Source of the DNA: Oleoguttula mirabilis | Lineage: Eukaryota > Ascomycota > Dothideomycetes > Mycosphaerellales > Teratosphaeriaceae | Direction of reading: 5' to 3' | DNA length: 64,000 nt | NCBI GenBank assembly: GCA_035135055.1 | Contig: JAVFHQ010000071.1 | Coordinates: forward strand, 52,198-116,197 | Notes under the pieces: generated by a model | Told to the model about the DNA's origin: nothing | Database searches by the model: none | What the model saw: the letters and a program-made list of their open reading frames with translations, nothing else | Program-made: the position numbers and the translations under genes | Part shown: positions 1 through 9,366 of the stretch, in pieces | Position numbering within the stretch: position 1 is the first letter of the stretch | Layout: each line of letters opens with the position of its first letter

Positions 1-142
1 TTCTCACCACCCGCTCCCAAGCCGCCGTGACCCGTGGGGCGGCCTTACGCTCCCCAGTGCCGCCAGTGCACACGTCTCTGCACCTCAGTTGCCAATGCAG
101 CGTCGCCCGGCGTCCGTCTGCTGAACCCTGTAGCGCATCACC

Positions 143-1372
143 ATGTACCGCACCTCGGACCCTCGCTTCCGCCGGCGCCTGCACGAGATTGGGCAGACGG
201 TCGAGACGGCGACGGAGCAGGCGCAATCGAGCCTCTACATCTTCGGCCAGCACTATGTCAGACCCTGCTTTGACTCGGTAGGCTCGTGCTTCACGTCGTG
301 CGTGGACGCCAGTTGCCCAGCGCTCAATCTCAGTCAGCGCGACCGATTGCGCCGGCAACGAGGGCGTGGGCGGAGCAGAGGGCGTGCCGAGCTCAACTTT
401 GACTTCTACGATGACTGGGACGACTTGGACGAGACCGACGGCTTACTCGGCTGGGGTGGCAACGATGACTTCGATCGCTTGCTGGCAGGCAGTGGAGCTG
501 GGTATGGCACGACTGCCGTCGCCCAGCAGCCTGGCAGGCAAAGAGGGATGAGCTATCCGAAGGCGAGGAGGAAGAGTGCGGCGCAGATTGAGGAGGATCC
601 AACGGTGATACCTGGGTCGAAGGGCTTCTTTGGGAGGCTGTTTGGTGGGAAGAATGCGCTGAGGTACAGGCCGAGCGCTGCAGATCTTCAGGAGCATCCC
701 GGTGCGAGGCGGATAGGAAGGGACATCACAGAAGGCGAGGCGCTGCTTGAAGAGAGTGAGACCAGCTCAGCAGCGGAAGCACGGAGGACACACCGACGAG
801 CGAGAAGCGGGACTGTAGAGTCACGCGAGACTATAGACAGCTTGAGCAGCAGAGGCGACATCTTCCCGTCTGACGAGGAAGTGGAAGATGCGATACCGTT
901 GGACGACGAGTTTGCCATGGTGCTTGAGCGACGGAATACGCAGTCCGGGCCTGAGACGGAGGGCAGTTCTGCCCGGACGAGGAGCATAAGACGCGGCAAG
1001 CGGCCGAGTACTGGGAGTAGGGCTTCCACACGCCGGACCGTCTCCACCCGTAGTGCGCGCAGCAGCATTGGAAAGAAGAGTGCGAGTCGTCGCAGTAGCA
1101 GCTCGGCTCAGACACCCATTGAGGAGGACCAATCGGAGATGCAGGAAGAGGTCGAGGTGCCGTCGCTGAGCGACCTGAAGCAAGAAAATGTCCGAGTCGC
1201 GCACGAACAAGAGGCCGAAGTAGAGCGTAAGCGGCAGGAAGCGCAGAAGGTGGCTACTGAGCGCGGGTTAGAAGCGGATTCCAGTGGTGATGAGCTTCCG
1301 AGCAAAGAGGACACTCCGCAGGCTTCAACGCCAGTGACTACGGCTGTGCATCCTCCGGACGAGCCGAGCTAG
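143..1372 (+). CDS. Conserved-looking fungal protein of unknown function, 409 aa
   Basis: An uninterrupted frame begins with ATG in a good context (catcaccATG) and ends at TAG 1370-1372. The first 65 residues are the best ordered part, with cysteines in PCFDSVGSCFTSCVDASCPAL followed by an Arg-rich stretch (RDRLRRQRGRGRSRGR). An acidic DFYDDWDD segment and a GLLGWGGNDDFDRLL block come next. The rest is low-complexity Ser/Arg/Glu-rich and probably disordered, with a charged coiled-coil-like stretch near residues 345-370 (QENVRVAHEQEAEVERKRQE). I do not recognise a named domain. The same frame stays open for 31 codons beyond the TAG, to TGA 1466-1468, and the extra residues look like the acidic tail (see findings). 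The stop may therefore be a nonsense change or a leaky stop. That it is a real gene is likely; its function is unknown. Confidence 0.75.
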   Translation: MYRTSDPRFRRRLHEIGQTVETATEQAQSSLYIFGQHYVRPCFDSVGSCFTSCVDASCPALNLSQRDRLRRQRGRGRSRGRAELNFDFYDDWDDLDETDGLLGWGGNDDFDRLLAGSGAGYGTTAVAQQPGRQRGMSYPKARRKSAAQIEEDPTVIPGSKGFFGRLFGGKNALRYRPSAADLQEHPGARRIGRDITEGEALLEESETSSAAEARRTHRRARSGTVESRETIDSLSSRGDIFPSDEEVEDAIPLDDEFAMVLERRNTQSGPETEGSSARTRSIRRGKRPSTGSRASTRRTVSTRSARSSIGKKSASRRSSSSAQTPIEEDQSEMQEEVEVPSLSDLKQENVRVAHEQEAEVERKRQEAQKVATERGLEADSSGDELPSKEDTPQASTPVTTAVHPPDEPS

Positions 1373-1468
1373 CTACCTACGCCATCGGCTACGGATGATG
1401 AGGAAGACGGGGCGCATCAACTGCCAAGCGTGCCAGCGGGCTCCGGTGACGATAAGCCCTCGAGCTGA

Positions 1469-1884
1469 GCGTGTGAGCAGCAATGTACGATTATTTGCAG
1501 CGTTCAAGCAAGGCGTTTGGAAGCGACGAAGAGCAACGGGCTTAGTGGATCGTACTGTACAAAGGATTCAGGACATGCCCGAACAAATTTTTCTACACTC
1601 GTTCCCGCACTCTCTAATCCGCAACTTGCACGTGGTAGCGTGGGCCAGGGACCGTGCACACGCGCGCACCCAGCCGAACATAAGGTCTTGCTGTAGGTTT
1701 AATATCCCACCGCATCATCCAGATACGGCATCTGTCTACATTTAGCATGACGGCCAATCCCAAGCCCAAGCCTTGACGGCCACGTAGCCTCTTGCGAGCG
1801 ATGAGCGATGGGCGATAATACATGGCACACATGTCGTTGCTGTCCCGGGATGCCTTGCCGCCTTGCCGATGGACAAGAACCCAC
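1469..1884. other. Intergenic, convergent 3' ends
   Basis: This stretch separates two converging genes. I see no supported gene, repeat or RNA in it. Confidence 0.5.
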
Positions 1885-2614
1885 TCACTTCTCCATCTCG
1901 TCATCGCCTCCGTCTTCGACGGTTGGCTGGTGTGCCGGTGGTGGTGAGTGAGGCGGAGAAAGCGGAGCAGTCCGGTCGTCTTTGGGAGTGGAAGTGGTGG
2001 TCTGGCCGTCCTGGGAAGTGGACTCCGCATCCGGTGCCTCAGAGCATGGCGCTTCCACGCCTGCGATCTCTGGACTGCCACCGCGCCTGAATATTCCGCG
2101 TCTGAGCCTGAGTGCCGCAGTCTCCTGCGCCGATGCTCCCTCCAACTCGGCCTCGTCTATCGTATAGGTATCCCGAATCGACTGCTCTTGCGGTGGCTCC
2201 TCGCCTTGCGCCGCCCAGCGCTCCTGCCATTCTTCCTCAGCATCTGCTAGCATCTCCTCGGTGTTCGTACGATGCTTAAGTATAACCTCGTCTTCCTCTT
2301 CACTCACTACGACCCCGTCTTCCTCCATACTCTCGAACACTCTTAACGCATGCTGCAGGAGCGATCTGGCGCGCCAGTAGTCGTCAGTGCATGCGGAGCG
2401 CAGCTGCCTGGAGTGGAATCAGTCTTGTTTCTGGATATTAGGCTGCAAGGGTTGTCACGAACCACGCGAAGATCTGGATAAAGCGCGGGCACTCGAAATC
2501 GGTGACAAGCGCTGCGCACAGGTCCTCCGCTGTGTCGTAGTCGTCGTTGTCCTAGCAGGCCACGGCGTTAGTGTACTCGTTGTAGTAGTACCGCTGGGGG
2601 TTGGACGGAGCCAT
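1885..2614 (-). CDS. Fungal protein of unknown function with an in-frame TAG in exon 1
   Basis: Exon 2 (2407-1885) encodes an acidic protein with DDYWRARSLLQHALRVFESM, NTEEMLADAEEEWQERW and a disordered Pro/Ser/Thr tail, ending at TGA 1885-1887. It joins in frame to exon 1 (2614-2463) across a 55-nt intron (2462-2408, donor GTTCGT, branch-like GACTGAT, acceptor CCAG). That restores the reading CPRFIQIFAW/QLRSACTDDYW. Exon 1 begins MAPSNPQRYYYNEYTNAVAC and then hits TAG at 2554-2552 before resuming coding-like sequence (DNDDYDTAEDLCAALVTDFE). The mix of helical, Leu-rich and acidic segments suggests a helical-repeat protein, but I cannot name a family. I found no intron that removes the TAG without breaking frame. 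It could be a pseudogene, a sequencing error, or have another first exon. Confidence 0.55.
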
Positions 2615-3187
2615 CTTGCGTACAGTTGTCGGTGGCGGCAGGGAAGAGCGTCAGGCGTGTTGGGGTGATGTAAGTCTGGCAGGTGCCAGGAAATGCTTTC
2701 GTCAACTCACGTGCGTGGTCCACTTGCGTCGGTTCACTTGCGTCCTTTCACATGTGCTTGGTCACGCGCGTCGGATATCTTTTCGAGGCAAATGCAACTG
2801 GGAAGGTACGGCGGGTAACAACGAATTCACGAAACCTCGGTAATGAAAGATGGAAAACGCGTCTGCGCACGCGTATGTTCTTTGAGAGACTCCCCACCCG
2901 ACCCGACAGGCCCCGATCCTGCCTCTCCCTCGAGAATGCCTCTCCCTCGAGCATGCCTCTCCGACCCCTACCGCGCATGTCGACACCGCAGAGCTGAGGG
3001 TCACAGCCATGACTAATATGCCTGCCTCTAGTCCAACCTCGATGTCTGAGGAAGATGTCTTGCACGATCGACGCGGATATGTCACGCCACCGTGTGGAAG
3101 ACAGACAACGAGCCATCTCCGTCTCGTTCCTGACTGCACCAGTCCAACTCTCCAGACCAATGTAATAGTCCGTTCGATGGTTGGTAA
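2615..3187. other. Intergenic region, no supported gene
   Basis: This is the upstream side of the minus-strand locus and of the weak plus-strand locus that follows. A short duplication, ctctccctcgag followed by the near-copy ctctccctcgag (about 2925-2955), is visible. ATG codons at 3009 and 3042 might start a first exon of the next locus, but I could not connect them. Confidence 0.35.
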
Positions 3188-3703
3188 TTGGACGATATCC
3201 AGCAGCGAAGGCAGCAGGTTAACCCATCAGCAGGATATACCCCGTTGGCTGCTTTGGAGCTGCATTTAGCATCGGCGCACCAGGATGGCTCACCCTCGGC
3301 GAGTTCGTTGTCGAGCTCACGTCGTCTAACCTCAGGCTCACCAACATCAGAGCCTGTTGCGTCACATCTGCGCGATGCAATTGAAACCGCCCGCCTGACA
3401 GACTGCGAGGCAGCCTGTAGCGCACTGGCCTGTGCCGTCCCAGCCCATTAACCAGCCATGGAGCCTGTGGGGAGTTGGTATTACCAAGCTGCGTATCAGC
3501 CTATCGAGCGACTGGTCGTGCAACAGCGGCAGATATACCAACAGCCAACGCATCAACAGCCACCGCAATACTGGCCCGCGACGTGCCAAAGTGGGCAACG
3601 TCAGCCTTCGTCGTGCCAAGAGACGCAGCACCCGCCTCTCCCCTATGAGCCCGGCCGAAGGGACAAGCCTGTGCCCAAGCGAAGACGGGTCTGGGATGAG
3701 TAA
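3188..3703 (+). CDS. Possible gene or gene relic, interrupted by TAA
   Basis: A coding-looking frame reads SAGYTPLAALELHLASAHQD, then RRLTSGSPTSEPVASHLRDA, and stops at TAA 3449-3451. The same frame resumes at ATG 3458 with a Gln/Tyr/Pro-rich segment and ends in PVPKRRRVWDE followed by TAA (3701-3703). The RLTSGSPxxEPV block also occurs in the 9367-10073 gene on the other strand, so the two may share a domain. A 39-nt intron (GTAGCG...CATTAACCAG) would remove the stop in frame, but that is very short for this genome. No ATG is in frame before 3188, so a 5' exon is missing or the gene is broken. No function can be assigned. Confidence 0.35.
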
Positions 3704-4712
3704 ACACGGACTACCTAGTCTCGAGCCCCCGGTTTAGGTGTGTGCCAGATGGAGCGCGCTGTACTTCTCTGATGGGGACGAGCTAGGCAAAAGGATTTTC
3801 GTGGAGGGCCTAGTGAGCAGTCTCGGTATATGTCGAGGTTCTTCGGGCAAGTGTGAAGCCTACTAGTAGGCAAATCCTGATTATTACAAAGGCGAAGTAG
3901 CGCTGGTCTCTCCAACCCAGGAGTCAACGTCGCCAGTTCGAGCTTCGGTATAGCACTATGGCTACCCTCAGTGGTAGCATTTGGCCTAAATACAGCCTCC
4001 CTAATCAGCCAACAACCTTGTTCCCGACCCTTAGAACATCCTTGAGATTGCCCATAGCAGTGCTGCAAGTGTCTACTGTCGTGCAGTGTTGTATGAATAT
4101 GGTCTCCTCTGTATTATATGTGGCCAACAAAGCCGAAAGTACCATAGTCTCAGCCTCCCAAGTCAGACCGATCGAGGAAGAAAGGTCGCTACGTACAGTA
4201 GACTGTAATACGTACGAGGAGGAGTTCTTATCGCGTCAATTAAACGCCGAGCTTCCGCTTTTCTCCGCTGGAGCTTCGTTTATCTTATCAACACGTGACC
4301 TCACTCCAACGTCCGCGCATGAGAAGGAGGTAGCATAGTCTGCTTCCCCGAGCAGTGGGTTGGGAATTCCGTATGCTACTCCTGCGAGCTCCGTTTTGCG
4401 AGGGAAATATTTCTGGCCTGCCAATGCCTCACCCCCTGGTTGGTGCCGCGGTTTGCGCGATTCCTCCCTCTGAGGTCGCTCGCTCGCTTGCTCGCTCCGT
4501 GCCGACATAATTGATCGTCAGGCCCACGAGTGTGGCGTCATGTGTTATGCACCCCGGATTCCGTCAAGATCAGGCCACTTGCCGATTTCTAGGCCTGCAT
4601 AAACATTTCCAAAATACCTGCGAACGAAGAGGAACGTGAAGGACACCATGCGAACGGAGCGTTGAGCAGGACTTTACAGGGAGGATCCGGAACCAAGGGA
4701 AACGGGACACCT
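3704..4712. other. Intergenic, promoter side of ERG12
   Basis: One kilobase with no supported gene. A 126-codon frame from ATG 3958 has no recognisable feature. A short GCTC-type simple repeat (gtcgctcgctcgcttgctcgctcc) lies near 4473-4500. An upstream ATG at 4648 opens a 5-codon uORF (MRTER) that ends before the ERG12 start and could temper translation. Confidence 0.4.
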
Positions 4713-6275
4713 ATGAGCGACAACAGCAACAGGCCAAGGATGAACGGCGTCAAGACCAATGGCGTGAACGGCGTGAATGGGTCAAGGAACAGGAACGGTT
4801 CAGATGCCCAGAGGCCACTGTTGAAGGATCAGAAGATACAGACGAGCTCCCAGGCCTCAGCCTCTCCCACCGCGAACGGCCATTCCGCGACGCGACCGAC
4901 ACACGGCAGGAAAGAGTCCAACCCGCTTGCGCCGCCCTTCATAGTTTCGGCGCCAGGAAAGACGATCGTATATGGCGAGCATGCAGTCGTACATGGCAAG
5001 GCGGCGATCGCGGCAGCCATCTCACTGCGCTCGTACCTGCTCTGCACAACACTGTCGAAGTCGAAGCGAACAGTCACCCTGCGGTTTTCAGACATCGGCC
5101 TCGAACACGTATGGAATATCCCCGACCTACCATGGGCTGCGTTCCAGCGCCCAAACAAGCGGAAGAGGTACTATGACCTGATTACCAGCCTGGACGAAGA
5201 GCTAGTCGAGGCCATGCAACCGCACATCGCGACTGTAAGCCCGGATACGAAAGCGGAGAAGAGGAAGCAGCATCAAGCTGCCGCGAGCGCGTTCCTCTAT
5301 CTCTTTCTTTCGCTAGGCTCTGAGCACAGCCAGGCGTGCATATACGCGCTGAGGTCTGCCATCCCAGTTGGCGTTGGACTCGGCAGTAGCGCAAGCGTCA
5401 GTGTCTGCATATCAACGGCACTGCTATTACAATGCCGAGCTCTGTCCGGCCCGCATCCCGATCAACAGAGCAGAGAAACCGAGGAGCAACTGGAGCGCAT
5501 CAATCGCTGGGCGTTTGTGGGTGAATTGTGCATACACGGCAACCCGAGTGGCGTGGACAATACAGTCGCGACAAATGGGCATGCCGTGCTCTTCCAGCGG
5601 AGAGATTACAGCAGGCCACCGGCGGTCTCAATACTACGCGATTTCCCAGAGCTGCCGCTGCTGCTCGTGGACACATGTCAGGCCAAGTCTACAGCTGCAG
5701 AAGTCGCCAAGGTCGGCCAACTCAAGGCTACACATCCTGCAGTCACAGGCCATATCTTCGATGCCATAGACTCCATCACACGGTCAGCCCACGAGGTCGT
5801 CACGGGTGATGATCCAGGCTCTCTGGAGAATATCACGCACCTCGGCGAGCTCATGACGGTCAACCATGCTCTCCTCTCCAGCTTAGGCGTCTCACATCCG
5901 AGGTTGGAGCGGTTACGCCACCTGGTGGACGAGTCAGGAGTCGGCTGGACCAAGCTGACCGGAGCAGGTGGCGGTGGGTGCGCCATTACGTTGCTCAGAC
6001 CTGACCTTGCGCCAGCCGCGGGACAACTGAATGGCGAAGCGGCTCATAGCGGGGCCTCGCCGTTGTTGGACCTGCAGCGGCAGCTCGAAGAGGAAGGATT
6101 CACGAAGTATGAGACTACGCTCGGTGGTGATGGTGTGGGAGTGCTCTACCCCGCTATCATCAATGATGAGGAGATTGAGCAGGACATGTTCCTTGCCGCG
6201 GAAGGCAGGGAGGGTGTGGAGGAGCTGGTGGGTGGGAAGTACGATCGCGAGGCGTGGAAGTACTGGCGGCCATGA
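4713..6275 (+). CDS. ERG12: Mevalonate kinase
   Basis: This GHMP-family kinase phosphorylates mevalonate to 5-phosphomevalonate in the cytosol, an early step to sterols and prenyl groups. From the first ATG (4713) it is 520 aa, encoded by a single exon. Motif 1 is FIVSAPGKTIVYGEHAVVHG, the ATP-binding glycine loop is PVGVGLGSSASVSV, and motif 3 is KLTGAGGGGCAITLL. The order and spacing fit eukaryotic mevalonate kinases. The first 70 residues are an Asn/Gly/Lys-rich leader with an NGVNGVNG repeat, longer than in yeast and probably disordered. An acidic helix near the C-terminus (NDEEIEQDMF) precedes the final KYDREAWKYWRP. The open frame extends 17 codons upstream without an ATG. RAM2, which uses the prenyl products of this pathway, is two genes away; I regard that as coincidence. 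Confidence 0.95.
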   Translation: MSDNSNRPRMNGVKTNGVNGVNGSRNRNGSDAQRPLLKDQKIQTSSQASASPTANGHSATRPTHGRKESNPLAPPFIVSAPGKTIVYGEHAVVHGKAAIAAAISLRSYLLCTTLSKSKRTVTLRFSDIGLEHVWNIPDLPWAAFQRPNKRKRYYDLITSLDEELVEAMQPHIATVSPDTKAEKRKQHQAAASAFLYLFLSLGSEHSQACIYALRSAIPVGVGLGSSASVSVCISTALLLQCRALSGPHPDQQSRETEEQLERINRWAFVGELCIHGNPSGVDNTVATNGHAVLFQRRDYSRPPAVSILRDFPELPLLLVDTCQAKSTAAEVAKVGQLKATHPAVTGHIFDAIDSITRSAHEVVTGDDPGSLENITHLGELMTVNHALLSSLGVSHPRLERLRHLVDESGVGWTKLTGAGGGGCAITLLRPDLAPAAGQLNGEAAHSGASPLLDLQRQLEEEGFTKYETTLGGDGVGVLYPAIINDEEIEQDMFLAAEGREGVEELVGGKYDREAWKYWRP

Positions 6276-6619
6276 CGGTGCTTTGAGTGAATTCTGCTGC
6301 TATCGGCGAGGTGTCTCTGGAGTGTTCTGTGTATCTCTAGTGTATCACTAGCATCGGGAAGAGAGAAAGCCAAAGGGCATCGTAATGGAGAGCGGCTACT
6401 ACCAGCCTACGTGGACGTAGTAATCTTGAACACAGTAATCGCTTGACTCACTGTGGATGCGCCTTCCCTTACCAGACGATACCGATAATGTTCATGAACT
6501 TCATGGAAGTCAGTCACTTGCCACGCCCTACGGCATCCCGGACAAAGGTACAAGGTATAAGTCGTTGTCCTTTCCATCACGTCTGATCTCTCCCTTCTAC
6601 AACAAGAAGACATTTCACA
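6276..6619. other. Intergenic region between ERG12 and the dehydratase
   Basis: It carries the ERG12 3' region and the upstream region of the next gene. I see no further gene or repeat. Confidence 0.4.
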
Positions 6620-7779
6620 ATGACGAATGAGAAGAAGCCATGGGTTCGGACGCCCTTAGTCGAGTCTGCCAACCTCTCGAAAGCAGCAGGGTGGTAAGTC
6701 GACCTTCCGCCAACGCCCTCGCCTGGGTATAGAAAGCCAGATCACTAAGGAGTAGCAGCAGAATCCTCCTCAAGCTCGACAACCTCCAGCCCTCAGGCTC
6801 CTTCAAGCTCCGCGGTATCGGCCACCACCTGCTCTCCGCGCTCAAACGCTCGTCGAACCCGGAAAAGGTGCACTTCTACTCATCTAGTGGGGGCAATGCA
6901 GGCCTGGCATGCGTCCACGCAGCAAACTTCCTCGGCCGGCCATCTACGGTGGCGGTGCCGCTGAGTACGAAGCCCTTTATGATGGCGAAGATTAGAGCAG
7001 CAGGTGCGAGCGAGGTTGTTCAGTATGGGCGTACGTGGAAGGAAGCCGACACGTATCTAAAGGATGTGGTGATACGAAACGCCGAGAGCAACGGCGAGGA
7101 GGGCGTCTACGTCCACCCGTTTGACGATCCGGAGATATGGGATGGACACGGCACGCTCGTGGACGAGGTGGAGCAGCAGCTCGAAGGGATGGGCGAAGGG
7201 AAGGCTGGGCCGGATGTGATGGTGTGCAGCGTCGGCGGTGGAGGGCTTTTCAATGGCGTGATGCAGAGCGTTGAGGCGAAGAAACATTGGAAGACGACAG
7301 TGCTCGCTCTGGAGACGCGAGGAGCGGATTCGCTGGCACAGGCTCTCGACAAGAATGAGCTCGTCACGTTACCCGGGATCACTTCGCTCGCGACCAGTTT
7401 GGGAGCGACGCGGGTGAGCGAGCGTACATTCGAGCTGGTGCAGAAACATCGCGCATCGGGCAAGGTTAAGAACGCTGTGCTTGATGACGCGGAAGCTGCG
7501 ATGGGATGCTGGCGTTTTGCGGATGATGAGAGGATGCTGGTGGAGCTTGCGTGCGGTGTCAATGTGGCGGTATGCTACGGCGGCAGGCTTGAGAAGGCAC
7601 TAGGCAGGCCAGTACGCAAGGACGAGAAGGTGGTCATTGTGGTCTGTGGCGGGCAGAACGTGACGACAAGCATGATTGAGGGCTGGAGGAAAGAGTTCGG
7701 CGACCTTGACAGCGATCTCTCGAACGCACCGCAGATGTCGGACGTCCCCAGCGCTGCTACGGCGTCGAATGGAATATGA
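6620..7779 (+). CDS. L-serine/L-threonine dehydratase (PLP-dependent)
   Basis: The enzyme deaminates L-serine to pyruvate or threonine to 2-oxobutyrate with pyridoxal phosphate; yeast Cha1 is the known comparison. Exon 1 is 6620-6693 (MTNEKKPWVRTPLVESANLS) and exon 2 is 6759-7779, split by a 65-nt intron (GTAAGT donor, CACTAAG branch, GTAGCAG acceptor). The 364-aa product has the PLP-lysine motif LKLDNLQPSGSFKLRG, the substrate-binding SSSGGNAGLA loop and the phosphate-binding glycine motif CSVGGGGLFNG. Length and motif order are normal for the fold-type II family. A nearby acceptor, two bases on, would create a stop, so the chosen one is constrained by frame. It converges with RAM2, about 200 bp away. 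Confidence 0.92.
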
Positions 7780-7982
7780 TGCGTACCAAGCTATAAGCTG
7801 TCTGATCCTTCAAGAGTCCGGCGATCTTGCCAGTAGCCTCACGAACGCACATAGATTACGGCGGCGAATGGTATTTGGTATACAGCAAGCTAGAAGGTCG
7901 TTTGATAGTTCAGTGAACTAAACGATAGAATAATCAAAACCTCGGGGTATCATCACCAAAACGCCGTGTCCTCCCATACCTC

Positions 7983-8909
7983 TCATGCCACCGCGGCTGG
8001 CAGACCCAGCTGCTCCTTCCTGTACGCCCAGTAATTCTTGCGGATCGGATCGTAAGTCTTCTCAAGCAGGTCCAGCGCCTGAGCAGCCTGCTTGGTGTTC
8101 TTCTCCTCGACCAAGATGTCGGCCAACAAGTCGAGGGCAAAGCTCGAGTGGATGTTGTCAGGCTGGTCGAGACTCGCATACTGCTCGGCGAAGTCCTTCA
8201 GGTGCGCCAGCGACATGCCGCTCTTCTTCGTGATGCCGCGTAGATAGTTCCACGGACTCTGGTTCTGCGGCGCCTTTGCGATTGCCAGCATGGCGAACTT
8301 CATCTCGCGCGCCCTGATATCCGGGTCGCCAACACCGGCTGCACCCTCTTGCCCATTCACGACAAACCACCTGTGATTCCAGGCGCTGTTGTTCCGCACA
8401 TCACGCTGCAGCATCTGCTCCGTGAACTCCAGCTCGCCCTTGTCCCACAGCCCGAAACGCCTGACCAACCACTGCCTGTAGCTCCAGACGTGGTAGTTCT
8501 TCGCGTCCCGCTCGAACATGCTCTCCACGAACGCCGTCTCGCCCTCACACTGGTCCAGCTTGTCCACAATGAGGTTCCGGTGATGCCAGATCTGGTAGTT
8601 CTTCTGGTGCGTCAACGCCGTCTCGTTCAGCCACTCCAGCTCCTCCTTCAGATCGGAGTCGATAGCAAAGAGGCATTGCGCGCGGTAGAGCCAGACGGTG
8701 TAGTGCGCCGGGTTCATGTCGATGAGGTCTTCGGTCAGGTCGAGCACACGGGGCGAGTACTCGTTGGCGGCCATGATGGCGCGGAGGTAGGACATGGTCT
8801 CTTCGTACTCTTCGCTGTAGGCGATGGCGGCCAGAGGATTGTCGCCGCCTTCGTCGGTGGGTAGTGGGACCACATCACTCCACTGTTCATCGTCTGCGTA
8901 CTTCCCCAT
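7983..8909 (-). CDS. RAM2: Protein farnesyl/geranylgeranyltransferase type I alpha subunit
   Basis: This is the shared alpha subunit of farnesyltransferase and geranylgeranyltransferase I, which attach prenyl groups to CaaX cysteines of Ras, Rho and mating factors in the cytosol. The protein is a chain of PPTA helical repeats, seen as DLIDMNPAHYTVWLYRAQCL, NYQIWHHRNLIVDKLD, NYHVWSYRQWLVRRF, NNSAWNHRWFVVNGQ and QSPWNYLRGI. I start at MGKYADDEQWSDV (308 aa), which fits family size. An in-frame ATG 108 bases upstream (9017) would add a leader with a HHHHHH run that is unlike the family and is probably 5' leader. No intron is seen. The last residues are KEQLGLPAAVA. Confidence 0.93.
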   Translation of the reverse strand: MGKYADDEQWSDVVPLPTDEGGDNPLAAIAYSEEYEETMSYLRAIMAANEYSPRVLDLTEDLIDMNPAHYTVWLYRAQCLFAIDSDLKEELEWLNETALTHQKNYQIWHHRNLIVDKLDQCEGETAFVESMFERDAKNYHVWSYRQWLVRRFGLWDKGELEFTEQMLQRDVRNNSAWNHRWFVVNGQEGAAGVGDPDIRAREMKFAMLAIAKAPQNQSPWNYLRGITKKSGMSLAHLKDFAEQYASLDQPDNIHSSFALDLLADILVEEKNTKQAAQALDLLEKTYDPIRKNYWAYRKEQLGLPAAVA

Positions 8910-9366
8910 CTTAGAGGAAGTCGGTGCCGGAGAGAAGATGTTACGGTGATGATGATGGTGATGTCGGCGCAAGATGAACATCTTTACTTGGCGGCCCATG
9001 TATGATGTGGGGTTCATTATTCATTCACTACCTTACTGCAGGAATGCAACTGACAACAATGGAAGGGACCCATCACAATACGAAGCTTCCCGGCGACTAC
9101 CTTCCCACCCAACTACGTGGACGTGGAAGGATCCAGCCTGACAGCAGACTCCCAGTGAACAGATGTCTTGGTATGGCCACAGTGCCGCGAGCAGCATGCA
9201 GCTTCCTGAACAGCAGGTCTAGCTTTTGCTGAATAGAGAAGCAGCGCAATATTCCCAGGATATCGTCTTGTTATTGAATACAACACTCTAGCTACCTGAA
9301 GAAGCGGCAATCGGGTTCGGATACGGGTCAGTCCAACCATGCCATGGCTCACGCCGCCGGATTGCC
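8910..9366. other. Intergenic, RAM2 upstream region
   Basis: It includes an in-frame leader with a CAT/ATG triplet run (tgatgatgatggtgatg, about 8947-8963) and the 3' side of the next gene. No other feature is supported. Confidence 0.4.

Noticed and set aside
8349..8864. 171-codon plus-strand frame opposite RAM2
   Set aside because: It is the antisense shadow of the prenyltransferase alpha subunit, which has clear family motifs on the minus strand.
8947..8963. HHHHHH leader as a real N-terminal tag of RAM2
   Set aside because: The upstream ATG gives a leader unlike the family, and MGKYADDEQW is the better start.
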